A stretch of 64,000 nucleotides of DNA, taken from the NCBI GenBank assembly GCA_034002745.1, contig JAVEZY010000001.1:229117-293116 (forward strand), read 5' to 3'. The notes under the pieces are model-generated. The model had not been told where the DNA came from. It worked only from the letters and a program-made list of their open reading frames with translations, and ran no database searches. The stretch is from JAITWN01 sp034002745 (GTDB lineage Bacteria > Pseudomonadota > Gammaproteobacteria > SZUA-140). The translations under genes and the position numbers were made by a program. Shown in pieces: positions 54,134 to 62,593 of the stretch (its first letter is position 1; every line of letters begins with the position of its first letter).

Positions 54134-55051
54134 ATGAGCAGTCCCGAGCCGAAGTCCGCCGCCAGGCAAGATTCAACGCCTGCCGCGAATCAGCCGCTGC
54201 TCGACGTTCGCAGTCGCCTGAGGAAGCTGGACAGGCTGCCGCCGATGCCGGAGATGACCGGAAAGATTCTCAAGCTCAGCGCCAACCCTCGTGCCGACGT
54301 CAAGGAACTGGTACAGATCGTCGAACTCGATCCCAGTCTCGCGATGCAGGTCATGCGCTATGCTTCGTCTCCCTTCTTCTCCTATCAGGGGCGGATCGAT
54401 TCGGTGCAGACCGCGGTGACCCGCGTGCTCGGCTACAACACCGTTCTCAATCTGGCCCTGGGCGCCACCGCCGCCAGGTCCTTCAAGGTGCCGCGCAATG
54501 TGCCCCTGGGGCTGGAAGCGTTCTGGCGTCACGCCATTTACACCGCGGCTCTTGCGCAGGCGCTGAGCGGCGCGGTGCCCATGGAATCGCGGCCACCCGC
54601 CGGCATGGCCTATCTGGCCGGGTTGCTGCACAACTTCGGTCATCTGCTGCTGGGTCACCTGTTCAAGCAGGAATTCCTCATTCTCAACAAGTTCATCCTC
54701 AAGTATCCGGATCGACCGATAGAGCTGATAGAGCGCCGCGTGCTGGGGACGGACCACGCCATCATCGGCGCCTGGCTGATGGCCGCATGGCACCTGCCCG
54801 AAGAAATCGTCATTGCGACGCGCGAGCATCACAACCCCAACTATCAGGAGATCCATGCGGTATACCCGCAGCTCGTTTTCCTCGCCGATCGCCTGCTGAA
54901 GCGACATGACATGGGCGATGTCCGCGATGCTGCGGTCCCGGCGGCGATATGGGATTCACTGGGCATCGGCGAGTACCAGGCGATCGCCATCCTGGGACGC
55001 GTCATGGAGGGCGCGGAAGGCCTGGACAAGATGGCGGCGAGCTTCACCTGA
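54134..55051 (+). CDS. stand-alone HDOD domain protein
   Basis: A 305-residue cytoplasmic protein that is almost entirely one HDOD domain (about 25-290): RKLDRLPPMPEMTGKIL, IVELDPSLAMQVMRYASSPFF, and LAGLLHNFGHLLL where classical HD metal residues are replaced. HDOD proteins act in signalling and RNA-decay control without known catalysis. ATG 54134 has GGAGGT 6 bases ahead. Divergent from lptD. It is the second HDOD protein in the window. Confidence 0.92.
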   Translation: MSSPEPKSAARQDSTPAANQPLLDVRSRLRKLDRLPPMPEMTGKILKLSANPRADVKELVQIVELDPSLAMQVMRYASSPFFSYQGRIDSVQTAVTRVLGYNTVLNLALGATAARSFKVPRNVPLGLEAFWRHAIYTAALAQALSGAVPMESRPPAGMAYLAGLLHNFGHLLLGHLFKQEFLILNKFILKYPDRPIELIERRVLGTDHAIIGAWLMAAWHLPEEIVIATREHHNPNYQEIHAVYPQLVFLADRLLKRHDMGDVRDAAVPAAIWDSLGIGEYQAIAILGRVMEGAEGLDKMAASFT

Positions 55052-55086
55052 CGTTTCGTACCGACGCTGGGGTGTCATGAACGAGA

Positions 55087-55108
55087 AAGGGGGCCCAAGG
55101 GCCCCCTT
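55087..55108. terminator. bidirectional terminator between HDOD gene and moeB-rhodanese gene
   Basis: AAGGGGGCCC (55087-55096), loop AA, GGGCCCCCTT (55099-55108), with further pairing of GAGA/TCTC around it. Confidence 0.8.
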
Positions 55109-55134
55109 CTCGCTTCCACCGGGTCCGGTATCGG

Positions 55135-56334
55135 TCAGCCCGTGGCCTTGCGCGGCTCCGTGGCGGGAGCAGCCGAGGCGCAGACCTGCGCGTAGTCTTC
55201 GTATCCCGGAAACTCCGCACCCTCGGCGCAGTAACGGCACTTGGGATTCTTGCGCACCTTCAGTTCAGTGAAGCGCGAGCTCAGCGCATCGTAGTGCAGC
55301 ATGCGCCCGACGAGAGGTTCGCCCAGTCCGAGCAGGATCTTGATCGTTTCCACTGCCTGCAGCAGCCCCAGCGTTCCCGGCATCACGCCCAGTACACCGG
55401 CCTCGGCGCAGGAGGGGGCGAACTCGGGCGGCGGCGGCTCGGGGAACATGCAGCGGTAGCACCCGCATGGCTGCTTCTCGTATGCCGGCCAGAACACCGT
55501 GATCTGACCTTCGAAGCGGTAAACGGCCGCATGCACGTTGGGCTTGCCCATCTTGACGCACGCATCGTTGACCAGATAGCGCGTGGCGAGGTTGTCGGAA
55601 CCATCCACGATCACATCATAGTCGGCAAAGAGTTCCTCGACGTTGCTGCTGTCGAGATGGGTCTGATAGGTATTGATGCGGACCTTCGGATTGAGCGCCT
55701 GCAGAGCGACTTTCGCCGATTCGACCTTGGGCATGCCGACTCGCTCCTCGGTATGCAGGATCTGGCGCTGCAGATTGCTGCGATCGACCACGTCGTGATC
55801 GATCAGGCCGATGGTGCCCACGCCCGCGGCGGCAAGATAGTAGGCCGAGGGCGAACCCAGGCCGCCGGCGCCGATCAGCAGGACCTTGCTTTCGAGCAGG
55901 CGTATCTGACCCTTCTCGCCGACATCCGGCATCAGCAGATGGCGTGAATACCGCTCGCGCGCCTCGGCGTCGAGCGTCATGGGAATCTCGAAGGGATGTC
56001 CCTCGTTCTTCCAGCGACTGAAGCCGCCGGCGACCGAGCGCACATCCTTATAGCCCATCTGGCGCAGCGTCTCGGCGGCGAAGAGGGAGCGGACACCGCC
56101 GGCGCACATCACCAGGATGGGTTGATCGAAATCGGGAATTGCATCCTCGACGCGCAGCTCGAGGAAGCTGCGGCCCAGACGATGGGCTCCGCGCGGGCTG
56201 CCCTGGGCGACTTCGTCGGTGTCGCGCACATCGATCAGAGGAATGCCGGCGGCGGTGAGTTCCACGGCTTCGCCAGGAGCGACTTCCGGAATCGAACTGC
56301 GCAATTCCGCCAATCGACGATCTTTCGCCTTCAT
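55135..56334 (-). CDS. MoeB-type E1 enzyme with N-terminal rhodanese domain
   Basis: A 399-residue fusion. Residues about 10-115 are a rhodanese domain with active-site loop MCAGGVRS. Residues about 125-375 are a ThiF/MoeB adenylyltransferase with GAGGLGSPSAYYLAAAGVG, Arg-finger region SNLQRQI, zinc Cys pairs (CYRC, CRYC) and Cys in PSCAEAGVLG. It could adenylate the C-terminal Gly of MoaD/ThiS and deliver sulfur itself. The rhodanese is at the N-terminus, opposite to eukaryotic MOCS3. Second MoeB-like gene follows on the same strand upstream. Confidence 0.92.
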   Translation of the reverse strand: MKAKDRRLAELRSSIPEVAPGEAVELTAAGIPLIDVRDTDEVAQGSPRGAHRLGRSFLELRVEDAIPDFDQPILVMCAGGVRSLFAAETLRQMGYKDVRSVAGGFSRWKNEGHPFEIPMTLDAEARERYSRHLLMPDVGEKGQIRLLESKVLLIGAGGLGSPSAYYLAAAGVGTIGLIDHDVVDRSNLQRQILHTEERVGMPKVESAKVALQALNPKVRINTYQTHLDSSNVEELFADYDVIVDGSDNLATRYLVNDACVKMGKPNVHAAVYRFEGQITVFWPAYEKQPCGCYRCMFPEPPPPEFAPSCAEAGVLGVMPGTLGLLQAVETIKILLGLGEPLVGRMLHYDALSSRFTELKVRKNPKCRYCAEGAEFPGYEDYAQVCASAAPATEPRKATG

Positions 56335-56453
56335 GTGACCTCCAACTGTATGGATTTATAACAGTTTCGGATAAAGAGAGTGGGCCGGCGGCGAGCCGGG
56401 CCTGCGCATCGTGCGGGGTCGATTCCTGGGGCTCCAGATTGGTGCGGAGCGTT

Positions 56454-57236
56454 TCAGATTATACCCGAGCCGGAATGCGCTGTCCTCAGCGGGACGGCGG
56501 CGCAGACCGGGCAATGAGGGTCCCTGGCCAGCCTGGACTCCCGCCACGACATGTCCGCTGCATCAAAGCGCAGCAGACGTCCGTCTAGCGTATCGCCCAG
56601 CCCAAGGAGCAGCTTGAGCGTTATTGCCGCCATCAGGCTGCCTATGACGCCGGTGATTGGGGAAAACACCCCCATGGCGGCGCAACTTTCGGCCTCGTCT
56701 CCCGCGTTCGGGTAGAGGCAGGCCAGGCAGGGGCTGTCGTCTGATCTATGGTCGAACATGGCGACCTGGCCCTGCAGCCGGATGGCTGCTCCCATCACCA
56801 GCGGCCGGTGTGTCGCGATGCATGCTTCATTGAGCGCGTAGCGGGTGGCGAAGTTGTCGCAGGCATCGACAACGACATCGGCGCGGGCCGTCTGGCGTCG
56901 CATCGATACCGGCTCCATTCGCTCGGCGATCATGGTTACCTGGATGCCGGGATTCAGCGCCAGCAGGCGCTCGCGCGCCGATTCGGTTTTCAGCCTTCCG
57001 ACGTCGGCGGTTCCATGCAGGATCTGGCGCTGCAGATTGCCGAGGTCGACACGGTCATCGTCGCAGATCACCAGGTGGCCCACGCCGCTGGCCGCCAGAT
57101 ACATCGCCGCCGGTGATCCGAGTCCGCCGACGCCGACCAGCATCACGGTAGCCCGGGCCAGGCGTTCCTGGCCCTCGATATCGATCTCGGGCAGCAGGAT
57201 ATGGCGGCTGTAGCGCTGCAGCTGTTCCTGATCCAT
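56454..57236 (-). CDS. moeB: molybdopterin-synthase adenylyltransferase MoeB/ThiF
   Basis: A 260-residue E1-like enzyme without rhodanese. It has YSRHILLPEIDIEGQERL, GVGGLGSPAAMYLAASGVG, NLQRQI, CLAC/CPVC zinc pairs and the catalytic-region SCAAMGVFSP. It would adenylate MoaD. ATG 57236 is chosen for agreement with the family. It lies 23 bases after the kelch gene, so the two are probably co-transcribed. Confidence 0.93.
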   Translation of the reverse strand: MDQEQLQRYSRHILLPEIDIEGQERLARATVMLVGVGGLGSPAAMYLAASGVGHLVICDDDRVDLGNLQRQILHGTADVGRLKTESARERLLALNPGIQVTMIAERMEPVSMRRQTARADVVVDACDNFATRYALNEACIATHRPLVMGAAIRLQGQVAMFDHRSDDSPCLACLYPNAGDEAESCAAMGVFSPITGVIGSLMAAITLKLLLGLGDTLDGRLLRFDAADMSWRESRLARDPHCPVCAAVPLRTAHSGSGII

Positions 57237-57259
57237 GGCGGATCGCGCGGCGACTCTCC

Positions 57260-58198
57260 TCAGCGGAACCGGTAAGCGTAGCAACAGTCCTGCGGGGTGC
57301 GGCCGTCATCGGCCCAGCCGCCCAGCAGATAAATGAAGTCTCCGAGCACGGCGACTCCCATTGCCGCCAGAGGCTGGGGAATCGGGGCCAGGATGTGCCA
57401 CTTGTTCGCGGCAGCGTCGTGGACGGCGCAATGATCGCTGATGCCGTCTCCGCTGTAGCCGCCGAAGACGTAGGGGCGGCCACCCGCGGTGCAGGCGCCG
57501 GCGCCGGCCGCGGTCCAGGGCAGCGTCAGCTCGCCGCGCGTCCACTCTCCGGTTCGAGGATCATACACTTCGGTATGGTCGAAGTTGTTGAAGCCCTCGG
57601 GCGTGAAGGCGACGCCGCCAAGGGTCACGATACGGCCATCCATGACGACGGCATCCAGTGCGAAGCGCGGCGTAGGCAGCGGTGCGATTTGCTCCCACTC
57701 CCCCGTGTCGAGATTCAGCCTTTCGCAGAAGTCGAAACCGGGGTCGGTCTTCGGGCCGGAGAGCGTGGCATCCGGGTGATGGCCGCCCAGGATGTAAATG
57801 TAATTGTCGAGGTGGATGCCGGCCGGATAATCGTGCGGCATGATCATGTCCGGACCTTTCTCCCAGCGGTCCTCCTCCGGAAAATAGATTTCCGTGGTGC
57901 GCAGGAAACGGAAGGTTCCGTTCTCCTGCTTGAAGCCCCCCCCGATCACATGGATGGCATTGCCAACGGTGAGCGCGATGGCGCCCGAGCGCAGCGTCGG
58001 CATATCGGCGCCGCGAGACCAGGTGTTGCTCTGCGGATCATAGATGATGACCGAGTTCAGGCTCTTGAAATTCGGACCTCCCCCCCCCAAGCCATAGATG
58101 CGGCCGCCGAAGGTGGCAGTGGGGCAGTGGGATCGCGCGCTGGGGAGTACGGGTTTGACGGCCCAGCTTCCGGCCTGGATGTCGGTAGCACTATTCAT
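57260..58198 (-). CDS. kelch-repeat beta-propeller protein
   Basis: A 312-residue protein with about six kelch repeats, each with a GG doublet and a downstream W (YGLGGGGP...NTW, VIGGGF...DRW, YILGGH...GEW, VTLGGV...GEW, YVFGGYS...NKW, YLLGGW). No signal peptide is seen, so it is likely cytoplasmic and may act as a scaffold or ligand-binding propeller. It is upstream of moeB on the same strand and divergent from moaA, which suggests some link to molybdenum cofactor metabolism, but the function is unknown. Confidence 0.85.
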   Translation of the reverse strand: MNSATDIQAGSWAVKPVLPSARSHCPTATFGGRIYGLGGGGPNFKSLNSVIIYDPQSNTWSRGADMPTLRSGAIALTVGNAIHVIGGGFKQENGTFRFLRTTEIYFPEEDRWEKGPDMIMPHDYPAGIHLDNYIYILGGHHPDATLSGPKTDPGFDFCERLNLDTGEWEQIAPLPTPRFALDAVVMDGRIVTLGGVAFTPEGFNNFDHTEVYDPRTGEWTRGELTLPWTAAGAGACTAGGRPYVFGGYSGDGISDHCAVHDAAANKWHILAPIPQPLAAMGVAVLGDFIYLLGGWADDGRTPQDCCYAYRFR

Positions 58199-58375
58199 CT
58201 CGACGCCCTTTATGATTGTGTGATTGTCGGGAGCGCATTTCTCCCTCCCGCTGGCTGGCATTGTCCGCTGATTGGGCGGCTCCGGGCAAGGATGATGCTG
58301 TTATTAACAGTTGTTGCAGCGTGTGAAGATGCTTGCTTCAAGCTCGCGTATTCAGTTCAGTTTTCTGGCCGCCTG

Positions 58376-58384
58376 TGCTAGTAT
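58376..58384 (+). promoter_or_regulatory. extended -10 promoter for the moaA leader
   Basis: TGCTAGTAT: extended -10 (TGN) with TAGTAT at 58379-58384; a weak TTCAGT lies 17 bases before. It would give a leader of about 360 bases before moaA. Confidence 0.45.
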
Positions 58385-58750
58385 CGGCGGCAAGTATCCT
58401 CAGGCGAGGAGACGATCGCGCAGAGCGTTTTTCGAGGGGGATCCCCCCTGCGCGACAGGGCAGGCAAGCCCACGGTGGTTTGCGCTCTTACCAGCGCCTC
58501 GGCATGCCATCGCGTCACTTCAGGGACGACTCGGCCGCTTCGAGGTACCGAGGTCCTGTTCCGGACTTCAAGTATTCATGGATGGCAGCGATAACCTCTT
58601 TTGGCGATGCCGGTGCGCGGACAGCGCCGGGCCGATGGAGGAAGCGGAAACACCCGCCCGGCCGTTGCCAGCCGATCTCCAGGCGCAACGCAGACCAGGC
58701 AGGGCCGCCAGAAGTACTCCATGTATAGAAAGCCCTTGAGGAGAACGAAT
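58385..58750 (+). promoter_or_regulatory. long structured leader of the moaACDE operon (candidate Moco-type riboswitch)
   Basis: A non-coding stretch of about 360 bases. Near its end GCCGGGC (58626-58632) pairs with GCCCGGC (58656-58662), enclosing GCGGAAACACCCGC, and GTTGC (58664-58668) pairs with GCAAC (58685-58689), enclosing a CTCCAGG string. A moa operon leader is where Moco-sensing RNAs are known. The match is by position and general look, not by a verified consensus. The remainder (58199-58375) is the shared region with the kelch gene. Confidence 0.35.
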
Positions 58751-59869
58751 ATGCTCAATACCCCGCTGAATCAGCAGTCCGTCGGGACCAAGGCCGAAAG
58801 GCCGGCTTCAGCGCAGCACGAGAATCTCCCCATCAATCCGCTTCCTCCGCTTCAGGATCGTCACGGTCGCACCTTCGACTACGTCCGCATAGCGGTCATC
58901 GAGCAGTGCAATCTGCGCTGTACCTACTGCATGCCCGAAGAGGGGGTGCAGTTCAAGGAAAAGGACATGGTGCTGCGCAGCGACGAGATTCTGCGCGTAG
59001 TGGAGGTTCTGGCACGCATGGGCGTGCGCAAGGTCCGCTACACCGGCGGCGAGCCCACGGTGCGACCCGATATCGTCGATATCGTCGAGCGCACGGTGAA
59101 GGTGCCGGGGGTCAAGGCGGTGCACATGACCACCAATGGCCTGCTGTTCCCGAAGTACGCCGAAGCCCTGCGCAACGCCGGCCTGCTCGGCGTGAACATC
59201 AGTCTCGATACGCTGAAGGCGGACAAGTTCGAAACCATCACCCGCCGCAGCGGTGTGGACAAGGTACTCGAGAGCATCGACCTCGCCGTGGATCTGGGTT
59301 TCCCCCGCGTCAAGGTCAACGTCGTGCTGATGCGCGGCTTCAACGAGGACGAGCTGCTCGATTTCTGCGAACTGACGAAGGACAAGCCGATCACGGTGCG
59401 CTTCATCGAGTTCATGCCTTTCGATGCGCATCAGATCTGGGAGAACGGACAGCACTTCGCCAGCGCGGCGGACCTGTGCGGCCAGATCGAGCGGCATTAT
59501 GCGCCGATGGGGTTGCAGCCGGCGCAGGGCACGCGCACCGAGCACCACATCTATCAGGTGCCTGGTTACGCCGGCAAGTTCGGAGTCATCCCGGCATTCA
59601 CGCGCAGCCTCTGCGGCAACTGTTCCCGCATCCGCGTGACCGCCGATGGCAGCATCATGAACTGCCTGTATTCGGAACAGCCCTATCTCCTGCGTGAGCT
59701 GCTGCGTCGCGGCTGCACCGACGACGATGTGGTTGCCCTGTTCCGCAAGGCGTTCGATGAGAAGCACAAGGATGGATTCGAGGCCAAGAGAGCTGCCAGC
59801 GTGGCAGCGAAGATCAACGTTTCGGATATCGCGCGCGCCCGCGCCAGCATGACGCAGATCGGCGGCTGA
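58751..59869 (+). CDS. moaA: GTP 3',8-cyclase MoaA
   Basis: A 372-residue radical-SAM enzyme starting molybdopterin synthesis. The SAM cluster is CNLRCTYC (Cys53, 57, 60), with TGGEPTVR and the C-terminal second cluster CGNC plus a further Cys (MNCLYS). It ends in Gly-Gly as MoaA proteins do. The first 37 residues are an extension with no conserved motif. ATG 58751 has GAGGAG upstream. First gene of moaACDE. Confidence 0.96.
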   Translation: MLNTPLNQQSVGTKAERPASAQHENLPINPLPPLQDRHGRTFDYVRIAVIEQCNLRCTYCMPEEGVQFKEKDMVLRSDEILRVVEVLARMGVRKVRYTGGEPTVRPDIVDIVERTVKVPGVKAVHMTTNGLLFPKYAEALRNAGLLGVNISLDTLKADKFETITRRSGVDKVLESIDLAVDLGFPRVKVNVVLMRGFNEDELLDFCELTKDKPITVRFIEFMPFDAHQIWENGQHFASAADLCGQIERHYAPMGLQPAQGTRTEHHIYQVPGYAGKFGVIPAFTRSLCGNCSRIRVTADGSIMNCLYSEQPYLLRELLRRGCTDDDVVALFRKAFDEKHKDGFEAKRAASVAAKINVSDIARARASMTQIGG

Positions 59870-59942
59870 GACGAGACGATACGACACAGGCAAGGCGGTC
59901 GCGGGAAGCGACCGGCATTCCGACATACGAGAGGCAAATCGG

Positions 59943-60434
59943 ATGAGCTACAACGAACTGACCCATTTCAACGCCAGCGGCGAGGCCTACATGGTCGACG
60001 TCGGAGCCAAGGATTCGACCACCCGTGAGGGTGTCGCCGAAGGGCGCATCTTCATGGAGGCGGAAACCCTCAAGAAGATCATGGAGGGTTCGCACAAGAA
60101 GGGCGACGTCCTCGGTATCGCCCGTGTGGCCGGCATCATGGGCTCAAAGAAGACCCCCGAACTGGTTCCGCTGTGCCATCCGATCATGATCACCTCGGTC
60201 GATCTGGAACTGGTGCCGGAGCCGGAAAACAACGCCGTCTACTGCAAGGCGACGGTGCGCTGCAACGGCCAGACGGGCGTGGAGATGGAGACGCTGACGG
60301 CAGTGCAGGTGGCGCTGCTCACCATTTATGACATGTGCAAGGCCGTGGACCGTGGCATGGTCATTTCCGACGTCGGGCTGCTGGAGAAATCGGGCGGCAA
60401 GTCGGGACACTGGCGCAGATCGGCAACGGCCTGA
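59943..60434 (+). CDS. moaC: cyclic pyranopterin monophosphate synthase MoaC
   Basis: A 163-residue enzyme acting after MoaA to form cPMP. Signatures are MVDVGAKDSTTREGVAEG, KKGDVLGIARVAGIMGSKKTPELVPLCHP and GVEMETLTAVQVALLTIYDMCKAVD. It lies 73 bases after moaA and is followed by moaD, moaE. Confidence 0.97.
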   Translation: MSYNELTHFNASGEAYMVDVGAKDSTTREGVAEGRIFMEAETLKKIMEGSHKKGDVLGIARVAGIMGSKKTPELVPLCHPIMITSVDLELVPEPENNAVYCKATVRCNGQTGVEMETLTAVQVALLTIYDMCKAVDRGMVISDVGLLEKSGGKSGHWRRSATA

Positions 60435-60472
60435 CGCGGCATTCATCAGGACATCGAGCAGGGGTTTAGGCA

Positions 60473-60706
60473 ATGGATATCAAAGTACGCTATTTCGCGA
60501 GTCTGAGGGATCGCATGGGACGCTCCGAGCAGCAGGTCAGCGTCGACAAGGAGCAGCTCACGGTCGCCGATCTGTGGCGGGAGATCTCCAATGATCCCAT
60601 TCCCGACACCATCTTGGTCGCGGTGAACATGGAGTACACCGATTCCAGTCATGAACTGAAGGCCGGCGACGAGGTGGCGTTTTTCCCGCCGGTGACGGGA
60701 GGTTGA
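60473..60706 (+). CDS. moaD: molybdopterin synthase small subunit MoaD
   Basis: A 77-residue ubiquitin-fold sulfur carrier ending PPVTGG; the terminal Gly is adenylated by MoeB and then thiocarboxylated. It begins IKVRYFASLRDRMG, typical of MoaD. One base separates its stop from the moaE ATG. Confidence 0.95.
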   Translation: MDIKVRYFASLRDRMGRSEQQVSVDKEQLTVADLWREISNDPIPDTILVAVNMEYTDSSHELKAGDEVAFFPPVTGG

Positions 60707-60707
60707 G

Positions 60708-61181
60708 ATGAAAGTCTTCGTTACCAAGGATGCGCTGGATCCGTACAAAGAGATCATGGCCTTCGAGCGCGAGGCTCTGCCAGCCGGCAAGCACGGCGGC
60801 GTCGTCAGCTTCGTCGGCACCATGCGTGACTTCAATGACGGGCAGAACGTCAAGGCGATGAACCTGGACTATTATCCGGGCATGACCGAACGGCACATCG
60901 AGCGCGTCTGCCAGGAAGCGATGGACAACTGGGATGTCATGGACTGCCTGGTGGTGCATCGTGTCGGCGAGATGGTGCCCACCGATCCGATCGTGCTGGT
61001 CGCGGTCTGGTCGGCGCATCGCAAGGACTCCTTCGATGCGTGCCGCTACATCATCAACTACCTCAAGGAGAGCGCGCCGTTCTGGAAGTGCGAGCTCACC
61101 CGTGAGGGTCAGAAGCACTGGGTCGAGAAGAATTCGGAAGACCCGGGAGTCGCGAAGCGCGTAGAGCGCAAGACCGCTTGA
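60708..61181 (+). CDS. moaE: molybdopterin synthase catalytic subunit MoaE
   Basis: A 157-residue subunit converting cPMP to molybdopterin with MoaD thiocarboxylate. Landmarks are GGVVSFVGTMRDFNDGQNV, HRVGEMVPTDPIVLVAVWSAHRKDSFDACRYIINYLKE, and the C-terminal Lys-containing WKCELTREGQKHW. Last gene of the operon, followed by a strong terminator. Confidence 0.97.
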   Translation: MKVFVTKDALDPYKEIMAFEREALPAGKHGGVVSFVGTMRDFNDGQNVKAMNLDYYPGMTERHIERVCQEAMDNWDVMDCLVVHRVGEMVPTDPIVLVAVWSAHRKDSFDACRYIINYLKESAPFWKCELTREGQKHWVEKNSEDPGVAKRVERKTA

Positions 61182-61205
61182 GGCCAAGCGCTGAAGTTGG
61201 CGCAC

Positions 61206-61240
61206 AAGGGCGCTGCACATAACCTGTGCAGCGCCCTTTT
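61206..61240 (+). terminator. rho-independent terminator of moaACDE
   Basis: AAGGGCGCTGCACA (61206-61219), loop TAACC, TGTGCAGCGCCCTT (61225-61238), then T: a perfect 14-bp stem. Confidence 0.97.
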
Positions 61241-61314
61241 TCGTTTCGGAAGACCTGTTTGGCCCGGGTGGTGGAAGAGAATGGTTTTGCGCGCTATCCG
61301 GACCTTGAAATTTG

Positions 61315-61361
61315 TTGCCCAATATGAGGTAGTATCGTAAATTATGACGGCGTACTGCCGT
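61315..61361 (+). promoter_or_regulatory. promoter of the porin-nickel uptake cluster with a downstream inverted repeat
   Basis: TTGCCC (61315-61320), 17-base spacer, TAAATT (61338-61343). ACGGC-N5-GCCGT (61347-61361) lies across the expected start point and may be an operator. The regulator is unknown; it does not match the NikR consensus. Confidence 0.5.
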
Positions 61362-61396
61362 TAAAAACAAGTCAACACAACAGGTGAGGGGGAACA

Positions 61397-62536
61397 ATGA
61401 AAGTACCTTCAGCACGCCGCCGTCCGATGATGATTGCGATTGCGGCCGCCGCTTTCTGCAGTGCCGGTGCCCAGGCAATGGAGCTGGAAATCGGCGGGCA
61501 TGCCATGGTGACGGCCAGTCATCTGGATGCCGATGAGCGGAGTGGCGACTCCAGCACCATTTCGGATCTCAACGTCAATTCGCTCGAACTCGGGATGCGT
61601 TTCAGTCCGTTGCGTCAGGCGGATGTCAACGTCGTCTGGCTGCTGGAGGAAGAGCCGGGCGGTGGCAGGCCGGATGACGGATTCGTCGTCGATCAGGCGT
61701 TCATCACGCTCTCGGGCAACGGCAGGATGCTGGCCGAGACCGGGGATCGCGACGGCTTCGACGATTCGCCCTGGTACATGCAGGCCGGCAAGATGTATCT
61801 GCCGTTCAGCACCTTCTTCGAGTATCACACTTTCGACGTCATTTCGGAGCCCGAGACGCTGCAGCTCGGTGAAACGCTGGAAACGAGTGTCCTGCTCGGT
61901 TATTCGACCGACACGTTCAATGTGTTCGGTGCCGTATTTGGCGGGCGTGGTGTGCACGGCAACGCCAACCCGGCAGCGGACGGCGACGACGACGAACTCA
62001 ACGACTTCCTGCTCGGAGGCAGTGTGGACCTCGACCAGGGTACCGTAGCCCTGAGCTGGATGAGCAATCTCAACAACAGCATCGGCCTGGTCGACACCTT
62101 CGAGGAGCTCGCCGACGATGAAGATCCGGCCTTCGCCAGCGAGGATGAGGTCGGCGGATTGAACGTCTACGGCGGAGTCGATCTGGGGCCGGCTCGTCTG
62201 CAGATCAGCTACGTGACCGCTCTTGACGACTACACGGTGGGCAGCTGGGCCGGCAACCGGCCCTCGGCACTTTGGGGCGAGCTGACCTTCGGTGGCCTGG
62301 CGGTGGGCGGCCGCGAGCTGGCGGTCACCGGTGTCTACGGACAGACGGACGAGTGGGCGGGCCATGCGGAAAGCACCTATGGGGTGGTCGTGGATACCGC
62401 GCTTGCCGATGGCATCACGCTGGCGGCGCAGTACCTGCATCGCGAATACGACGAGGAATTCGGTGGAGGCCTTGATACCGAAGACCTGTTTGCGCTCCAG
62501 CTGACTGCTGAATTCGGCTGGATATCCGGCAACTAA
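61397..62536 (+). CDS. LbtU-family outer-membrane porin
   Basis: A 379-residue protein with a signal peptide (ending GAQA) and a series of amphipathic beta strands closing in an aromatic-like C-terminus (AEFGWISGN). It is rich in Asp and Gly loops (DGDDDELNDF). It resembles LbtU-type porins, first described for legiobactin uptake. Followed by NikK- and NikL-like genes, so it may admit a nickel, cobalt or other metal complex. Confidence 0.75.
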   Translation: MKVPSARRRPMMIAIAAAAFCSAGAQAMELEIGGHAMVTASHLDADERSGDSSTISDLNVNSLELGMRFSPLRQADVNVVWLLEEEPGGGRPDDGFVVDQAFITLSGNGRMLAETGDRDGFDDSPWYMQAGKMYLPFSTFFEYHTFDVISEPETLQLGETLETSVLLGYSTDTFNVFGAVFGGRGVHGNANPAADGDDDELNDFLLGGSVDLDQGTVALSWMSNLNNSIGLVDTFEELADDEDPAFASEDEVGGLNVYGGVDLGPARLQISYVTALDDYTVGSWAGNRPSALWGELTFGGLAVGGRELAVTGVYGQTDEWAGHAESTYGVVVDTALADGITLAAQYLHREYDEEFGGGLDTEDLFALQLTAEFGWISGN

Positions 62537-62593
62537 TCGAAACGGTTATGGCGGCGCGGCGAACCGCGCCGCCCTCTTCAGGGAGAAAGTTCA

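Noticed and set aside
58311..58739. Open frame of 142 codons in the moaA leader
   Set aside because: No ribosome site, odd composition, overlaps the structured leader; a second frame in the same stretch is equally long.
61338..61361. NikR box before the porin gene
   Set aside because: The GTATGA-N16-TCATAC pattern is not present; only TATGA and a short ACGGC/GCCGT repeat are seen.
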